From contig NZ_VJYB01000007.1 in NCBI RefSeq assembly GCF_030400225.1, positions 1 to 64,000 of the forward strand: DNA of 64,000 bases. The letters are read 5' to 3'. A program made the position numbers and the translations under genes. This document shows, in pieces, positions 37,173-46,935 of the stretch. Each line of letters starts with the position of its first letter. Within the stretch, counting starts at the first letter, position 1. The notes under the pieces are model-generated. The model worked only from the letters and a program-made list of their open reading frames with translations. It did not search any database and had not been told where the DNA came from. Source of the stretch: Lactobacillus sp. UCMA15818. GTDB taxonomy: Bacteria > Bacillota > Bacilli > Lactobacillales > Lactobacillaceae.

Positions 37173-38480
37173 ATGAGTTCCTCTCTTACGATTTCTTGGT
37201 GGGCTGCATTAATCGGTTTGGCGATTGCCATTATTTTAATTTTAAAAAAGGTTAACCCTGTTTATTCACTGATTTTAGGTGCCATAATCGGTGCCTTACT
37301 TGGTGGTGCAAACCTAGTCCAAACAATTAATATTTTAATTCAAGGTTCACAAAGTGTTATGGGCACAGTTTTACGTGTCCTTGCAGCAGGAATGTTAGCC
37401 GGCGTCATGATGGAATCAGGAGCCGCTGATACGATTGCCCGCGCAATTGTCACTAAACTAGGTGATCGCTTTGCACTTTTTGCATTATCCCTAGCCACAA
37501 TGGTCATTACAGCCGTTGGCGTTTTCATCCCTGTCGCTGTTCTAATAGTTGCACCGATTGCCCTAGAAGTCGGACAGCGCATGCATATCTCAAAGTTATC
37601 CTTACTAATCGCGCTTTCTGGAGGTGGAAAAGCAGGTAACATAATTTCGCCTAATCCCAACACAATTGCTGCTGCAAAGGGATTCAACCTGCAGTTAAGT
37701 CAAGTTATGGTTGCTGATTTAATCCCTGCCATTTTAGCACTTGCAATGACAATTTTCATCGCAAACTTGCTTAAGAAAAAAGGGACGATGATCACAGACC
37801 ATGATTTTGAATTACCTAGTAGTTCAAAATCTCTCAAACAATTGCCAACTTTGAAAACTGCACTTGTAACTCCCTTAGTAGCGGTTGTCTTGCTATTATT
37901 AAATCCAATTGGTTCCCTTCTCCATATTACTTTTCTAACTAACTTAAACTTAGATGCGCTCTACATACTCCCCTTTGCCGCTATTATTGGTACGATTGCT
38001 ATGAAACAGAGCAATAAAATTCGTGAATATGCAGCCTCTGGGATAAATCGAATGACGGATGTTGTTTTGATTTTAATCGGTGCTGGTACAATTGGAGCGA
38101 CCATTACCTCTTCAAACTTACCAGAACAAATCATTAATTTGATTAAAATTAGCCATATTTCAGGTGTTTTACTTGCACCATTATCAGGAATCTTAATGGC
38201 AGCAGCTTCTGCTTCGACTTCAACAGGTGTTATCTTGGCAACAGGATCATTTTCAAAAGCAATCCTAGGATTTGGAGTTACTCCGCTTGCTGCAGCTGCT
38301 ATGGTTCATACAGGAGCAATCGTAATTGACCAACTTCCCCATGGTAACTATTTTCATGTCACTGCAAATGCAATGCATATGGACATCAAAGAACGTTCAC
38401 GGTGTATCCTTTATGAGTCTATCATAGGACTTACAGCTATGGTAGCTGCAACAATTATTTTTGGTTTTCTAAAATTTTAA
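37173..38480 (+). CDS. GntP-family permease, probable glycerate/gluconate:H+ symporter
   Basis: A 435-residue transporter with about 12 membrane helices and the GntP-family pattern ALSGGGKAGNIISPNPNTIAAAKGF, with ASASTSTGVILATG and DQLPHGNYFHVTANAM near the C-terminus. It imports gluconate-type sugar acids; the adjacent glycerate kinase makes glycerate the best guess. AGGAGG lies 7 nt before the ATG. The kinase follows after 15 nt. Control is probably through the palindrome over the promoter. Confidence 0.9.
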   Translation: MSSSLTISWWAALIGLAIAIILILKKVNPVYSLILGAIIGALLGGANLVQTINILIQGSQSVMGTVLRVLAAGMLAGVMMESGAADTIARAIVTKLGDRFALFALSLATMVITAVGVFIPVAVLIVAPIALEVGQRMHISKLSLLIALSGGGKAGNIISPNPNTIAAAKGFNLQLSQVMVADLIPAILALAMTIFIANLLKKKGTMITDHDFELPSSSKSLKQLPTLKTALVTPLVAVVLLLLNPIGSLLHITFLTNLNLDALYILPFAAIIGTIAMKQSNKIREYAASGINRMTDVVLILIGAGTIGATITSSNLPEQIINLIKISHISGVLLAPLSGILMAAASASTSTGVILATGSFSKAILGFGVTPLAAAAMVHTGAIVIDQLPHGNYFHVTANAMHMDIKERSRCILYESIIGLTAMVAATIIFGFLKF

Positions 38481-38495
38481 GTGAGGTTTTTAAAC

Positions 38496-39641
38496 ATGAA
38501 ATTTGTCATTGCTCCAGATTCATTCAAAGGAAGTCTAACAGCTAAAGAAGTTGCTTTGGCCATAAAAAAAGGCATTTCGAAAATTTTTCCTACAGCCGTT
38601 TTTGAACTTGTCCCAATGGCTGATGGCGGCGAAGGAACTGTCCAATCTCTCGTCGATGCTACAAATGGTACCATTATTTCGAAGGAAGTCACCGGCCCTC
38701 TCGGGAAAAAAGTAACTGCAAATTATGGCTTGCTTGGAAATTCTAAAACTGCTGTAATTGAAATGGCCGAAGCAAGTGGGATTGGCTACATTAATAAGAC
38801 AACAGCCAACCCACTAATTACAACTACTTTTGGAACAGGCCAGTTAATTCTTGACGCTCTTGATCACAATGTGGAAGAAATTATTCTTGGCATCGGTGGT
38901 AGTGCTACAAATGATGGCGGTGCTGGAATGGCTCAGGCTATTGGTGTCCATTTGCTAGACTCAAAGGAAAAAGAATTACCATTTGGTGGTGCAGCCTTAA
39001 TACGGCTTGCTAAAATCGACACCCAAAATATCGATTGCCGTTTAAGTAAGGTCAAGATAGTGATTGCATCCGATGTTACTAATCCATTGACTGGTAAAAA
39101 TGGTGCCTCCGCAGTTTTTGGCCCACAAAAAGGAGCAACTGCAAAAATGGTACAGCAACTAGACGAAAGTTTGGTTCATTACTCAAAAATGTTGCAGAAA
39201 TATCTGAAAAAAAATGTGGCAGCATTGCCCGGGGCAGGTGCAGCAGGCGGATTAGGTGCAGGACTATTAGCTTTTACTACAGCACAAATGAAACACGGAA
39301 TTGATATCGTTGTGGATTATTCAAACTTGAAAAATAAAATACAGGATGCAGACTTCATCATCACTGGTGAGGGTGGAATTGATTTTCAAACTAAATATGG
39401 TAAAACACCATTTGGAGTTGCGCAAACTGCTAAAAGTATTTCTCCCAACTCTCCTGTAATTGCTCTTGCTGGATATGTAGGTAAAGACGTCGATGCTTTG
39501 TACCAAGACAATGTAATAGATGCTATTTTTTCAACCGTCTCTGGTGCTAAAAGTCTAGAATGTGCATTTAAAGATAGCGAAGCAGACATTGCACAAACTT
39601 CTGAAAATATTGCACGTCTAATTAACACTCTCAAGTCCTAG
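38496..39641 (+). CDS. Glycerate kinase (GlxK/GarK type)
   Basis: Phosphorylates D-glycerate, probably to 2-phosphoglycerate, feeding lower glycolysis. The family start MKFVIAPDSFKGSLTAKEVA, MADGGEGTVQSLVDA, GIGGSATNDGGAGMAQA, LPGAGAAGGLGAGL and FIITGEGGIDFQTKYGK are all present. 381 residues is normal. ATG 38496 is chosen over GTG 38481 because GTGAGG lies 9 nt upstream of the ATG. It forms a two-gene uptake and activation unit with the permease. Confidence 0.95.
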   Translation: MKFVIAPDSFKGSLTAKEVALAIKKGISKIFPTAVFELVPMADGGEGTVQSLVDATNGTIISKEVTGPLGKKVTANYGLLGNSKTAVIEMAEASGIGYINKTTANPLITTTFGTGQLILDALDHNVEEIILGIGGSATNDGGAGMAQAIGVHLLDSKEKELPFGGAALIRLAKIDTQNIDCRLSKVKIVIASDVTNPLTGKNGASAVFGPQKGATAKMVQQLDESLVHYSKMLQKYLKKNVAALPGAGAAGGLGAGLLAFTTAQMKHGIDIVVDYSNLKNKIQDADFIITGEGGIDFQTKYGKTPFGVAQTAKSISPNSPVIALAGYVGKDVDALYQDNVIDAIFSTVSGAKSLECAFKDSEADIAQTSENIARLINTLKS

Positions 39642-39734
39642 AACTTAAAATACTGATTTTGGTACAAGAATTCTCGCGTCATTATTGGATTTTTGGTAAA
39701 ATATTACTAACAAGTAATACGGAAGGAGTCATCT

Positions 39735-40574
39735 ATGCCAAAAAACCTCAGCAAAAGACCAATAATTAATTTTTTGATACTTGTCGTGGCACTTGAAATA
39801 ATAGTTATCTCTATCAATTTTTTCTACTCACCAATTGAGGTTGCAGCAGGTGGGGCAACTGGAATTGCAATCTTGTTGAACGCTTCTTTTGGGATTAATA
39901 CAGCAATTTCAGTCCTAGTAATAAACATCATTATGATTATTTTGGCTTTCTTCTTTTTAGAGAGAGAAGTTGTTCAAAAAATTACATTGGGTAGTTTACT
40001 GTTACCCTTTTTCATGTATCTAACACCTAGTTTCAAGATTGTTGATGACTCTCTCCTCGCGGTTATTATTGGTGGAACAATTTTTGCAATTGGAATTGCA
40101 ATGCTCTATCGCATTGATGCTTCTAGTGGTGGAACAACTGTGCCACCGCTAATCATCCGTAGGTACTTTCATATCAACACTGCGATTTCACTCCTAGTTA
40201 TTGATTTTATTGTAACCTTCTTTAATATTTTTACGATGGGATTGAATGCCTTCTTTTTAGCCGGTTTTTCGTTAGTCATTACTTCTATGGTAATGCGCTA
40301 TATAGAGACAGGCTTAGATCACAAATTTCAAATTCAAGTCATGAGCCTCCATAAAACAAAGGAAATTCAGGCAATGGCTCTCAATGTCGATCACAGCCTG
40401 ACCGTATATGATGTTCGCGGCGGTTATAGTGACAACCAAAAAGCAATACTGATGCTCGTTGTCGACAATCAAAGCTATGGCCCATTACTGCGCGCAATTC
40501 ATGCAATAGATCCTGAAGCTTTTATCGTTACTTCTAATGTCGTTAAAGTTCATGGTGGTCGCCTAGGGCTTTAG
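39735..40574 (+). CDS. YitT family membrane protein
   Basis: A 279-residue protein with five membrane helices in the DUF161 region (AAGGATGIAILLN, SSGGTTVPPLIIRRYF) and a C-terminal cytoplasmic DUF2179 domain (HSLTVYDVRGGYSDNQKAILMLVVD, DPEAFIVTSNVVKVHGG). Function unknown; the DUF2179 domain resembles PII-like ligand-binding folds. GGAAGGAG lies 7 nt before the ATG. Confidence 0.9.
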   Translation: MPKNLSKRPIINFLILVVALEIIVISINFFYSPIEVAAGGATGIAILLNASFGINTAISVLVINIIMIILAFFFLEREVVQKITLGSLLLPFFMYLTPSFKIVDDSLLAVIIGGTIFAIGIAMLYRIDASSGGTTVPPLIIRRYFHINTAISLLVIDFIVTFFNIFTMGLNAFFLAGFSLVITSMVMRYIETGLDHKFQIQVMSLHKTKEIQAMALNVDHSLTVYDVRGGYSDNQKAILMLVVDNQSYGPLLRAIHAIDPEAFIVTSNVVKVHGGRLGL

Positions 40575-40591
40575 TATATTTATGTTATTAC

Positions 40592-40697
40592 AAAAAAGAA
40601 GCAACTATGCCAAAAAATGAATCACTTCTCAAAAAGTTATACCGAAATATCTATTTTTGGGGAGGATCATTACACAGGACATAGTTGCTTCTTTTTT
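40592..40697. terminator. Long-loop bidirectional hairpin between yitT and the hisC-like gene
   Basis: An 18-bp perfect stem (40592-40609 with 40680-40697, AAAAAAGAAGCAACTATG and its complement) encloses a 70-nt loop. Inside, CCAAAAA (40610-40616) pairs with TTTTTGG (40654-40660). A and T runs flank both sides, so it can terminate the convergent yitT and aminotransferase transcripts. The loop is much longer than in ordinary terminators. Confidence 0.7.
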
Positions 40698-40701
40698 AAT
40701 T

Positions 40702-41811
40702 TCAAATAATTTCAGCCAATTTATTAAGCAAGAAATTATTTTCTTCTTTCCTTCCAATCGTTATTCTCACATACTCGGGATAGCCCCAAGCATCACATTC
40801 ACGAATGATAACTCCCTTTTCCATGAGCTGTTCACATAATGCTGCAGAATAATAACCATCAGGTAACTTTGCAAAAATAAAATTTGAACTTGATGGAATA
40901 ACTGTAAATCCTTTTTCACTCAAAGCAGCACTCATTCGTTCACGTTCTTCTAAAATAAACTCTTTTATCCTATTTGCTTGTTCCTGATCCTCTAATAAAG
41001 CAGCTTTCGCAGCAAAAAGTCCGGTTCGGTTTACACAAAATGGTTCCGTAATTGTATCAAACGCACTAATCACTGGTGCTTGAGCCATAATGTAGCCAAC
41101 TCGAGCTCCAGCCATCCCGTAGAACTTAGAGAAAGTTCTAATAACAATTAATTTCTTATTCTTCAAAAGTTCCACTATCTCAGGACGCTGATCCTCATCT
41201 ATAAAGTCAGCATATGCTTCGTCTAACACGACCCATACATCCTCGCCAACATTTTCGATGAACCGTTCAATCTCTTTTCTATCATTGATTACTCCAGTTG
41301 GGTTATTAGGATTGCACATCCAAATTAATTTTGTCTTATCAGAAATACTTTCTTGCAAGGCTTCCAAGTCATACGTGAAATCTGCTTTTACTGGAATCTC
41401 TTTGATACTTGCTCCCATCAAGATTGAAACTTCTCGATATAAACGATATGTTGGCTTAGCAACTAAAACCTCATCACCCTCATCGATTAATAATCTAGCC
41501 ACTGTTTCAATTACATTGCCGGCCCCACTCCCTAATGCAACATTTTTGATTTCCAAATTATTAATTTTAGCGAGAACTTCAGTTAATTCTACATAATCAT
41601 CTTCAGGATAACGATTAATTACTTTTAAACTTTCCTGCATAGCCTTTTTTGCATTCTTATAAGGACCAAATGGATTTTCATTCGAACCTAGCTTAACAAC
41701 TTTATCCAATCCGTATCTTCTTAACACCGACGCTTCTGTTTCACCAGCTATATATGGCTTACAATCATTAACTTGTTTCCGTAAGTTCAAATACATTACA
41801 CGCTCTTCCAT
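40702..41811 (-). CDS. Histidinol-phosphate aminotransferase-like enzyme (HisC family)
   Basis: A fold-type I PLP aminotransferase of 369 residues. SNENPFGPY, the MCNPNNPTG motif, VLDEAYADF and the PLP lysine in RTFSKFYGMAGARVGY identify the HisC/aromatic aminotransferase group. No histidine operon is nearby, so it may act on aromatic or other amino acids. ATG 41811 is preferred over TTG 41823 because GGAGG lies 5 nt upstream of it. Confidence 0.85.
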   Translation of the reverse strand: MEERVMYLNLRKQVNDCKPYIAGETEASVLRRYGLDKVVKLGSNENPFGPYKNAKKAMQESLKVINRYPEDDYVELTEVLAKINNLEIKNVALGSGAGNVIETVARLLIDEGDEVLVAKPTYRLYREVSILMGASIKEIPVKADFTYDLEALQESISDKTKLIWMCNPNNPTGVINDRKEIERFIENVGEDVWVVLDEAYADFIDEDQRPEIVELLKNKKLIVIRTFSKFYGMAGARVGYIMAQAPVISAFDTITEPFCVNRTGLFAAKAALLEDQEQANRIKEFILEERERMSAALSEKGFTVIPSSSNFIFAKLPDGYYSAALCEQLMEKGVIIRECDAWGYPEYVRITIGRKEENNFLLNKLAEII

Positions 41812-41837
41812 GATGACCTCCAATTTTTAAAAAAATA

Positions 41838-41908
41838 ACAAACACGTTTATTCGTAATAAATAGAGAGACTAAATCAAAATTTAACTTTTGACCTTGCCT
41901 CTCTCTTA
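41838..41908. repeat. Composite 3'-flank repeat, copy R8
   Basis: The end of the long module (CACGTTTATTCGTAATAA) leads into the core palindrome at 41863-41907 (AGAGAGACTAAATCAAAA and a matching right arm ending TGCCTCTCT). It is downstream of the aldehyde dehydrogenase and probably ends the 49.4-41.9 kb operon. Confidence 0.75.
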
Positions 41909-41937
41909 TTGCATCTGGTCTGCGTTTATAAAATCAC

Positions 41938-43305
41938 TCAATTAAACACAATTATCTTTTCATTAGCAAATTCATAGAGCCCTAAGTCACTCATTTCTCG
42001 ACCATAGCCAGAATGTTTTACTCCACCAAATGGCAGTTCCGGATATGCCCCAGACGGACGGTTAATAAAGACTTGCCCTGTTTCAATCTCAGAGGCAACA
42101 ACATGTGCTCTTTCTACATTCTGCGAATATACTGCCCCAGCTAGTCCAAAGAAAGAATCATTAGCCAACTCAATCACGTCTTCATCGTTAGAGACAACAT
42201 AAACTTGTGCCACTGGTCCAAAAAATTCTTGGTAATAGGCCGGATTTTCGGGTTTAATATTAGTTAAAACAACTGGTTTAAAGAAATACCCGTTGCCTTG
42301 AACAGAGCCACCTCGAACTAAAACATCAGCACCATTTGCAACAGCATCTTCCACCTGCTTTTGAAGTCCTTCAACTGCATCTTTTGAGGATAATGGTGCT
42401 AATTCAGTATCTTCAGCTAGTGGGTCTCCTAATTTAATGTTAATAAATTTCTGCTTTATACCTGCAATAAATTTTGCAGCAACAGCTTTTTCTACAATGT
42501 AGCGCTTAGCTGAAGTACATACTTGACCTGCATTCCGCAACCGCGCACCAACAGCATCGTTTATTGCCAATTCAAGATCCGCATCATCAAGTATTACAAA
42601 CACATCACTACCGCCAAGTTCCATCGTCGATTTAATCAGACTTTTGCCTGCTTGTCCAGCAATTATCCGCCCCGCATCTTCAGATCCTGTTAAAGCAACA
42701 CCTTGTACCCTCTCATCCGCAATAATCTCAGCAATTTGATCATGTGACACAAAAAGATTAGCAAATGCACCAGCACCAAGATCTGCTTCTATTGCCAAAT
42801 CTTCGAGTAATTTTGCACATCCTGCAACAATTCCTGCGTGCTTGAGAACAACTGGGTTCCCTAACAAATAGTTAGGTGCTAAAACTCTTATGACTTGTGA
42901 ATACGGAAAGTTCCAAGGCTCAATGCTTACAACTATCCCAATCGGATGATGTTCCAAAAGTGCCTTTTTGCCAGCTGCATATGCATAAGGCTTAGGTTCT
43001 AGTAAGTCTGGTCCTTGTTCTGCATAATAACGAGCTAAATTTGCACACAACAAAATCTCACCTTTACCCTCAGCAACTCTTTTTCCCATATTAATTGCAG
43101 CTTCTGTTGCTAATTTATCTTGATTTTTCTCAAGTATTGCAGCAAATTCCAACAATTTTTTTGCTCTTTCCGAAACTGAGACCTTTTTTTGAGCCTTATA
43201 AAAATTTTGGGCTTGATCCAAGCGTTCTGCAATCTCACCATTAGACATCAACTCATATTCCTTTACCACTTTACCAGAGTATGGATTGATAACCTTATAT
43301 GCCAT
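41938..43305 (-). CDS. gabD: NAD(P)-dependent aldehyde dehydrogenase, succinate-semialdehyde type
   Basis: Oxidises an aldehyde such as succinate semialdehyde to the acid. The catalytic Cys is in NAGQVCTSAKRY, the general-base Glu in MELGGSDVF, and VSIEPWNFPYSQ, ALTGSEDAG and QEFFGPVAQVY complete the family pattern. 455 residues matches the short GabD/Sad class. ATG 43305 has AAAGGGG 7 nt upstream and is chosen over the ATG at 43323, which lies in the upstream stop. As the last gene of the catabolic operon it would finish the aminotransferase product. Confidence 0.88.
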   Translation of the reverse strand: MAYKVINPYSGKVVKEYELMSNGEIAERLDQAQNFYKAQKKVSVSERAKKLLEFAAILEKNQDKLATEAAINMGKRVAEGKGEILLCANLARYYAEQGPDLLEPKPYAYAAGKKALLEHHPIGIVVSIEPWNFPYSQVIRVLAPNYLLGNPVVLKHAGIVAGCAKLLEDLAIEADLGAGAFANLFVSHDQIAEIIADERVQGVALTGSEDAGRIIAGQAGKSLIKSTMELGGSDVFVILDDADLELAINDAVGARLRNAGQVCTSAKRYIVEKAVAAKFIAGIKQKFINIKLGDPLAEDTELAPLSSKDAVEGLQKQVEDAVANGADVLVRGGSVQGNGYFFKPVVLTNIKPENPAYYQEFFGPVAQVYVVSNDEDVIELANDSFFGLAGAVYSQNVERAHVVASEIETGQVFINRPSGAYPELPFGGVKHSGYGREMSDLGLYEFANEKIIVFN

Positions 43306-43322
43306 ATTACGACCCCTTTCCA

Positions 43323-44603
43323 TTACTGAGTTAGACTTTTTGCTACACTTCGATCAATGATCTCTAATGCTTTATCAATAACATCATACGAAACTATCAA
43401 GGGTGGAATGAAACGAATCACATTATGAAATACTCCACAATTCAACAAAATCAGGTGCTCGTTCAATGCTTCTGCTCTAATTTTTGTAACCAACTCCGTA
43501 GCAGGTTCATTAGTTTGGGGATTTCTAAATTCTACACCAATCATTAATCCCAAGCCACGAACACTACTGATTACATCATATTTATTTGCCAGCAATTCTA
43601 GTTTTTCTTTGAAATAGGTACCCTTCTGTCGTACATTTCCCAGGAAATCATCATTCATAATATCCAAAACCGCATTTCCTGCAGCACACGCAAGCGGATT
43701 CCCACCAAATGTACCTCCATGTGCTCCTGGTTCCCATTGATCCATATATTCTGATTTTCCAATTACTGCACTCAAAGGAATTCCATTTGCAATTCCTTTT
43801 GCAGAAGTCAAGATATCGGGTTGAACTCCATAATAGTCTTTTGCAAACAAGTGGCCCGTTCTGCCATAGCCACTCTGAATCTCATCAAAGATCAATAATA
43901 TGCCGTGCTCATCACAAATTGCTCGTAATTTTTCTAAGAATGTTTTAGGAGCTGGTAAATAGCCACCTTCTCCTTGAACTGGCTCAACAACAATGCAGGC
44001 AACCTGAGATGGTGCCAAAACACTATGAAAGAGATTCTCCAACTGAGTTACACATCTTGCAACCTCATCATCAACACTCAATTTCGAATTGTAAACATCT
44101 GGAAAGTCAACATGATAAACTGGCGGCAATACGCCTTCATAGTTCTTACGATACTGTGCATTTGAAGCTGTCATCGCAGCCGTCAGAAGCGTTCGTCCAT
44201 GGAATGAACTTGTAAATGCAATTATTCCATTTCTCTTTGTAACACTCAATGCGAGTTTCACAGCTCCTTCATTAGCTTCAGCACCACTGTTAGAGAAATA
44301 GACTTTATAATCTTCTCCCACTCTTTTCACTAATTTTTCAGCCAATTCAATGTATGAAGGATAATAAACGACATTGTGCCCGCCATGCACAAGTTCATGC
44401 AACTGTTTTTCAACTGCCACAACAACTTTGGGATTATTATGTCCGCAATTAACAACGCCTACTCCAGCTGCAAAGTCGAGATATTGTTCGCCATCTTCAG
44501 AAGTAAGATAGACCCCTTTTCCTTTTGTTACACCGAGTTTTGTTGACCTCTTCGCAACAGGAGGCAATACTTCTAATGAACGTTCATATAAAGACTTAAC
44601 CAC
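43323..44603 (-). CDS. gabT: 4-aminobutyrate-type aminotransferase (class III)
   Basis: A PLP-dependent omega-amino-acid aminotransferase that would convert GABA or a related amino acid to its semialdehyde. FSNSGAEANEGAVKLA, AFTSSFHGRT, VVEPVQGEGGY, LIFDEIQSGYGRTG and the PLP lysine in LTSAKGIANGIPLSA are clear. GTG 44603 is preferred over GTG 44621 because GGAG lies 8 nt before it. It is directly coupled to the aldehyde dehydrogenase. It could also act on ornithine, putrescine or beta-alanine. Confidence 0.85.
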   Translation of the reverse strand: MVKSLYERSLEVLPPVAKRSTKLGVTKGKGVYLTSEDGEQYLDFAAGVGVVNCGHNNPKVVVAVEKQLHELVHGGHNVVYYPSYIELAEKLVKRVGEDYKVYFSNSGAEANEGAVKLALSVTKRNGIIAFTSSFHGRTLLTAAMTASNAQYRKNYEGVLPPVYHVDFPDVYNSKLSVDDEVARCVTQLENLFHSVLAPSQVACIVVEPVQGEGGYLPAPKTFLEKLRAICDEHGILLIFDEIQSGYGRTGHLFAKDYYGVQPDILTSAKGIANGIPLSAVIGKSEYMDQWEPGAHGGTFGGNPLACAAGNAVLDIMNDDFLGNVRQKGTYFKEKLELLANKYDVISSVRGLGLMIGVEFRNPQTNEPATELVTKIRAEALNEHLILLNCGVFHNVIRFIPPLIVSYDVIDKALEIIDRSVAKSLTQ

Positions 44604-44624
44604 ATTATCCACTCCATTCACGGT

Positions 44625-45365
44625 CTACATCACTTTAGATAAAAATGATTGTGTCCGCGTATTTTTAGTTTCTTCAAAAATATACTTTGGATTACCACTA
44701 TCAGCAATCTTTCCCTTATCCATAAATAAAACTTTATCTGCAACATTTTGAGCAAAAGACATCTCATGAGTAACGATAATCATCGTCATCCCATCAGCCG
44801 CCAATTTTTCCATTACACCCAGTACTTCTCCAACCACCTCTGGATCAAGTGCGGAGGTGGGTTCATCAAATAACATGACTTCGGGATTCATGGCAAGTGC
44901 CCGCGCAATTGCTACACGTTGCTGTTGTCCTCCTGATAACGATTGCGGATATGCATCTGCCTTTTCAGACAATCCAACCTGCTTCAATAAAGAATGCGCA
45001 TGCTCAATTGCTTGCTTTGGCGTATCTACTCTCAGCTTAACAGGCGCAAATGTAATATTCTCAAGAACAGTCTTATTTGGGAAAAGATTAAATTGCTGAA
45101 AGACCATTCCCATTTTTTGTCTGAGTGCCCGTAATTTATCTTTGCTGGCACTATTTAGTTCCTCCCCTTCAAAGATAACATTTCCGGAATAATCACCTTC
45201 AAGTCTGTTTAGACATCTTAACAAAGTACTTTTCCCACCACCAGATGGTCCTATCAAAACAACCTTCTCTGATTTTCTTACTGTAAATGAAATATCCTCA
45301 AGAACAACATTATCCGCATAAGCTTTTTTCAAGTTCTTTACTTCAATAATATTTTCTTCTGCCAT
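44625..45365 (-). CDS. Polar amino-acid ABC transporter ATPase
   Basis: A 246-residue GlnQ/HisP-type ATPase. Walker [11 protein letters not shown]-loop [12 protein letters not shown], signature LSGGQQQR, Walker [13 protein letters not shown] and switch His in VTHEMSFA are intact. It powers the permease and binding lipoprotein encoded just upstream. The aminotransferase gene follows after 21 nt. Confidence 0.95.
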   Translation of the reverse strand: MAEENIIEVKNLKKAYADNVVLEDISFTVRKSEKVVLIGPSGGGKSTLLRCLNRLEGDYSGNVIFEGEELNSASKDKLRALRQKMGMVFQQFNLFPNKTVLENITFAPVKLRVDTPKQAIEHAHSLLKQVGLSEKADAYPQSLSGGQQQRVAIARALAMNPEVMLFDEPTSALDPEVVGEVLGVMEKLAADGMTMIIVTHEMSFAQNVADKVLFMDKGKIADSGNPKYIFEETKNTRTQSFLSKVM

Positions 45366-45377
45366 TGGTTGCCCTCC

Positions 45378-46064
45378 CTAATTACTCTGTATATATTTGC
45401 GACCCATTCTTCTTTCTACTATTTGCATTAGCTGAGAAAGAACAAAAGTGAGCACAAAATAGATAATTGCCGCAACGATTAAAGGAGGAACAAAATTATA
45501 CAAGGTTCCACCTACTCCAAGGGCTTGCGCTGTAACTTCTTGGACACCAATGTAAAACAGCACTGAGGACTCTTTGACTAATGAAATAAATTCATTACCT
45601 AATGCAGGTAAGATATTTCTAACTGCTTGAGGTAATATAATCGAAAACATTGTTGTTCTTTCACTCAATCCTAATGATATTCCTGCTTCAGTCTGACCCT
45701 TTGAAATTGAAATAATACCTGAGCGGAAGATCTCAGCTGTATATGCGCCAGAATTTATTCCCAATGCAATTGACCCGGGAATAACTCTGTCCAATCCAGA
45801 ACCCAAAAACTGAATCTGTGGCACGGCTAATACATTAGAAAGTGTATAATAAATCAACATGACTTGAATCATTGCTGGCGTTCCACGAACAATCGCAATA
45901 TAAACGCGTGCAATATAAGAAAGAGCCTTGATCTTCGATAGCCGGAACATTACAAAAATGAGGCCCAAAAGGATGCCGATAACGATACCGATTATTGAAA
46001 TTAAAATTGTTTGCGCAGTTCCTTCAAGAAAAACTGGATAGTACTGCTTTAAAAAATCGAACAT
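45378..46064 (-). CDS. Polar amino-acid ABC transporter permease
   Basis: A HisM/GlnP-type permease of 228 residues with about five membrane helices and the EAA loop (GQTEAGISLGLSERTTMFSIILPQAVRNILPALGNEF). ATG 46064 is chosen over GTG 46073 because AAAGGG is 8 nt before the ATG and abuts the GTG. It sits between the binding protein and ATPase genes. Confidence 0.93.
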   Translation of the reverse strand: MFDFLKQYYPVFLEGTAQTILISIIGIVIGILLGLIFVMFRLSKIKALSYIARVYIAIVRGTPAMIQVMLIYYTLSNVLAVPQIQFLGSGLDRVIPGSIALGINSGAYTAEIFRSGIISISKGQTEAGISLGLSERTTMFSIILPQAVRNILPALGNEFISLVKESSVLFYIGVQEVTAQALGVGGTLYNFVPPLIVAAIIYFVLTFVLSQLMQIVERRMGRKYIQSN

Positions 46065-46086
46065 TGTCTTCACCCTTTACTTTTGA

Positions 46087-46917
46087 CTACTTACTGTATT
46101 TAGTTTGTATTTTTTCAGCCTGCTTAAATAATTTTGTCATTTCCCCACTCTTTTGTAACTTTGTAATTTCCTTATTTACTCTCTTAAGCAGGGCTTTATC
46201 ACCTTTTCTAAGGGCAACATTAACTTGACGATATTGCTTAGGTGTTGTTAATTTAACTTTTGCAACTGCATATTTATCTGGATATTGTTTTAAATAATTA
46301 TTCGCAATTTCATTTTCAACAATCACTCCATCCAACTTTCCTTCAGAGAGCTCAGTTGTTAAACTAGTTACCAGACTTTCTGTAACTAAATTACTATTTT
46401 TTAACTGTGTTTGCCCAATTTCTTGTTGTGTCGTGGATTGTTGTGCACCTACTTGTTTACCTTTTAATGAAGAAATAGAATTATATTTATCAGCATCTTT
46501 CTTTTGAACTAATAAAACATTTTCAACCGTATAATAAGATTTTGAGAAAGCAACTGCTTTTTTACGTTGATTTGTCGAAACCATTCCAGCAAGTATCAAA
46601 TCAATTTTGTTACCCTTTAATTCAGAAATTAAAGACGAAAATTCAGTATTCTCAATCTTCAACTTAACGTGCAAGTCGTTAGCTATCTTTTGTGCAATCA
46701 ACATATCATATCCAACAATCTGTTTCTTTCCATTTTTTACTATTGGAAATTCAAATGGTGCATAGTCAGCAGATGTTCCAACGACCAAAGTTCCCTTATC
46801 CTGAATTTTCTTAACACTATTATCAGAACTCGAACTGCTACTGCAACCCGCTAGTATCAATCCTAAAGCAAGTGTTGCTCCAATAACTCCCAATCCCTTT
46901 TTGAATCCTTTTTTCAT
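46087..46917 (-). CDS. Amino-acid ABC transporter substrate-binding lipoprotein
   Basis: A family 3 solute-binding protein. The signal peptide ends in the lipobox LILAGC (lipidated Cys25), then a Ser-rich spacer and the ligand domain (GTLVVGTSADYAPFEF, VGYDMLIAQKIANDL, FSKSYYTVENVLLV). Neighbouring genes suggest the ligand is arginine, a guanidino compound or another omega-amino acid, but the sequence alone does not tell. GGAGGGG lies 7 nt before the ATG. Confidence 0.93.
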   Translation of the reverse strand: MKKGFKKGLGVIGATLALGLILAGCSSSSSSDNSVKKIQDKGTLVVGTSADYAPFEFPIVKNGKKQIVGYDMLIAQKIANDLHVKLKIENTEFSSLISELKGNKIDLILAGMVSTNQRKKAVAFSKSYYTVENVLLVQKKDADKYNSISSLKGKQVGAQQSTTQQEIGQTQLKNSNLVTESLVTSLTTELSEGKLDGVIVENEIANNYLKQYPDKYAVAKVKLTTPKQYRQVNVALRKGDKALLKRVNKEITKLQKSGEMTKLFKQAEKIQTKYSK

Positions 46918-46935
46918 AGTAAACCCCTCCAGTTT

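Noticed and set aside
37340-37687. 115-aa antisense frame in the glycerate permease
   Set aside because: Shadow of a hydrophobic gene; no start signal.
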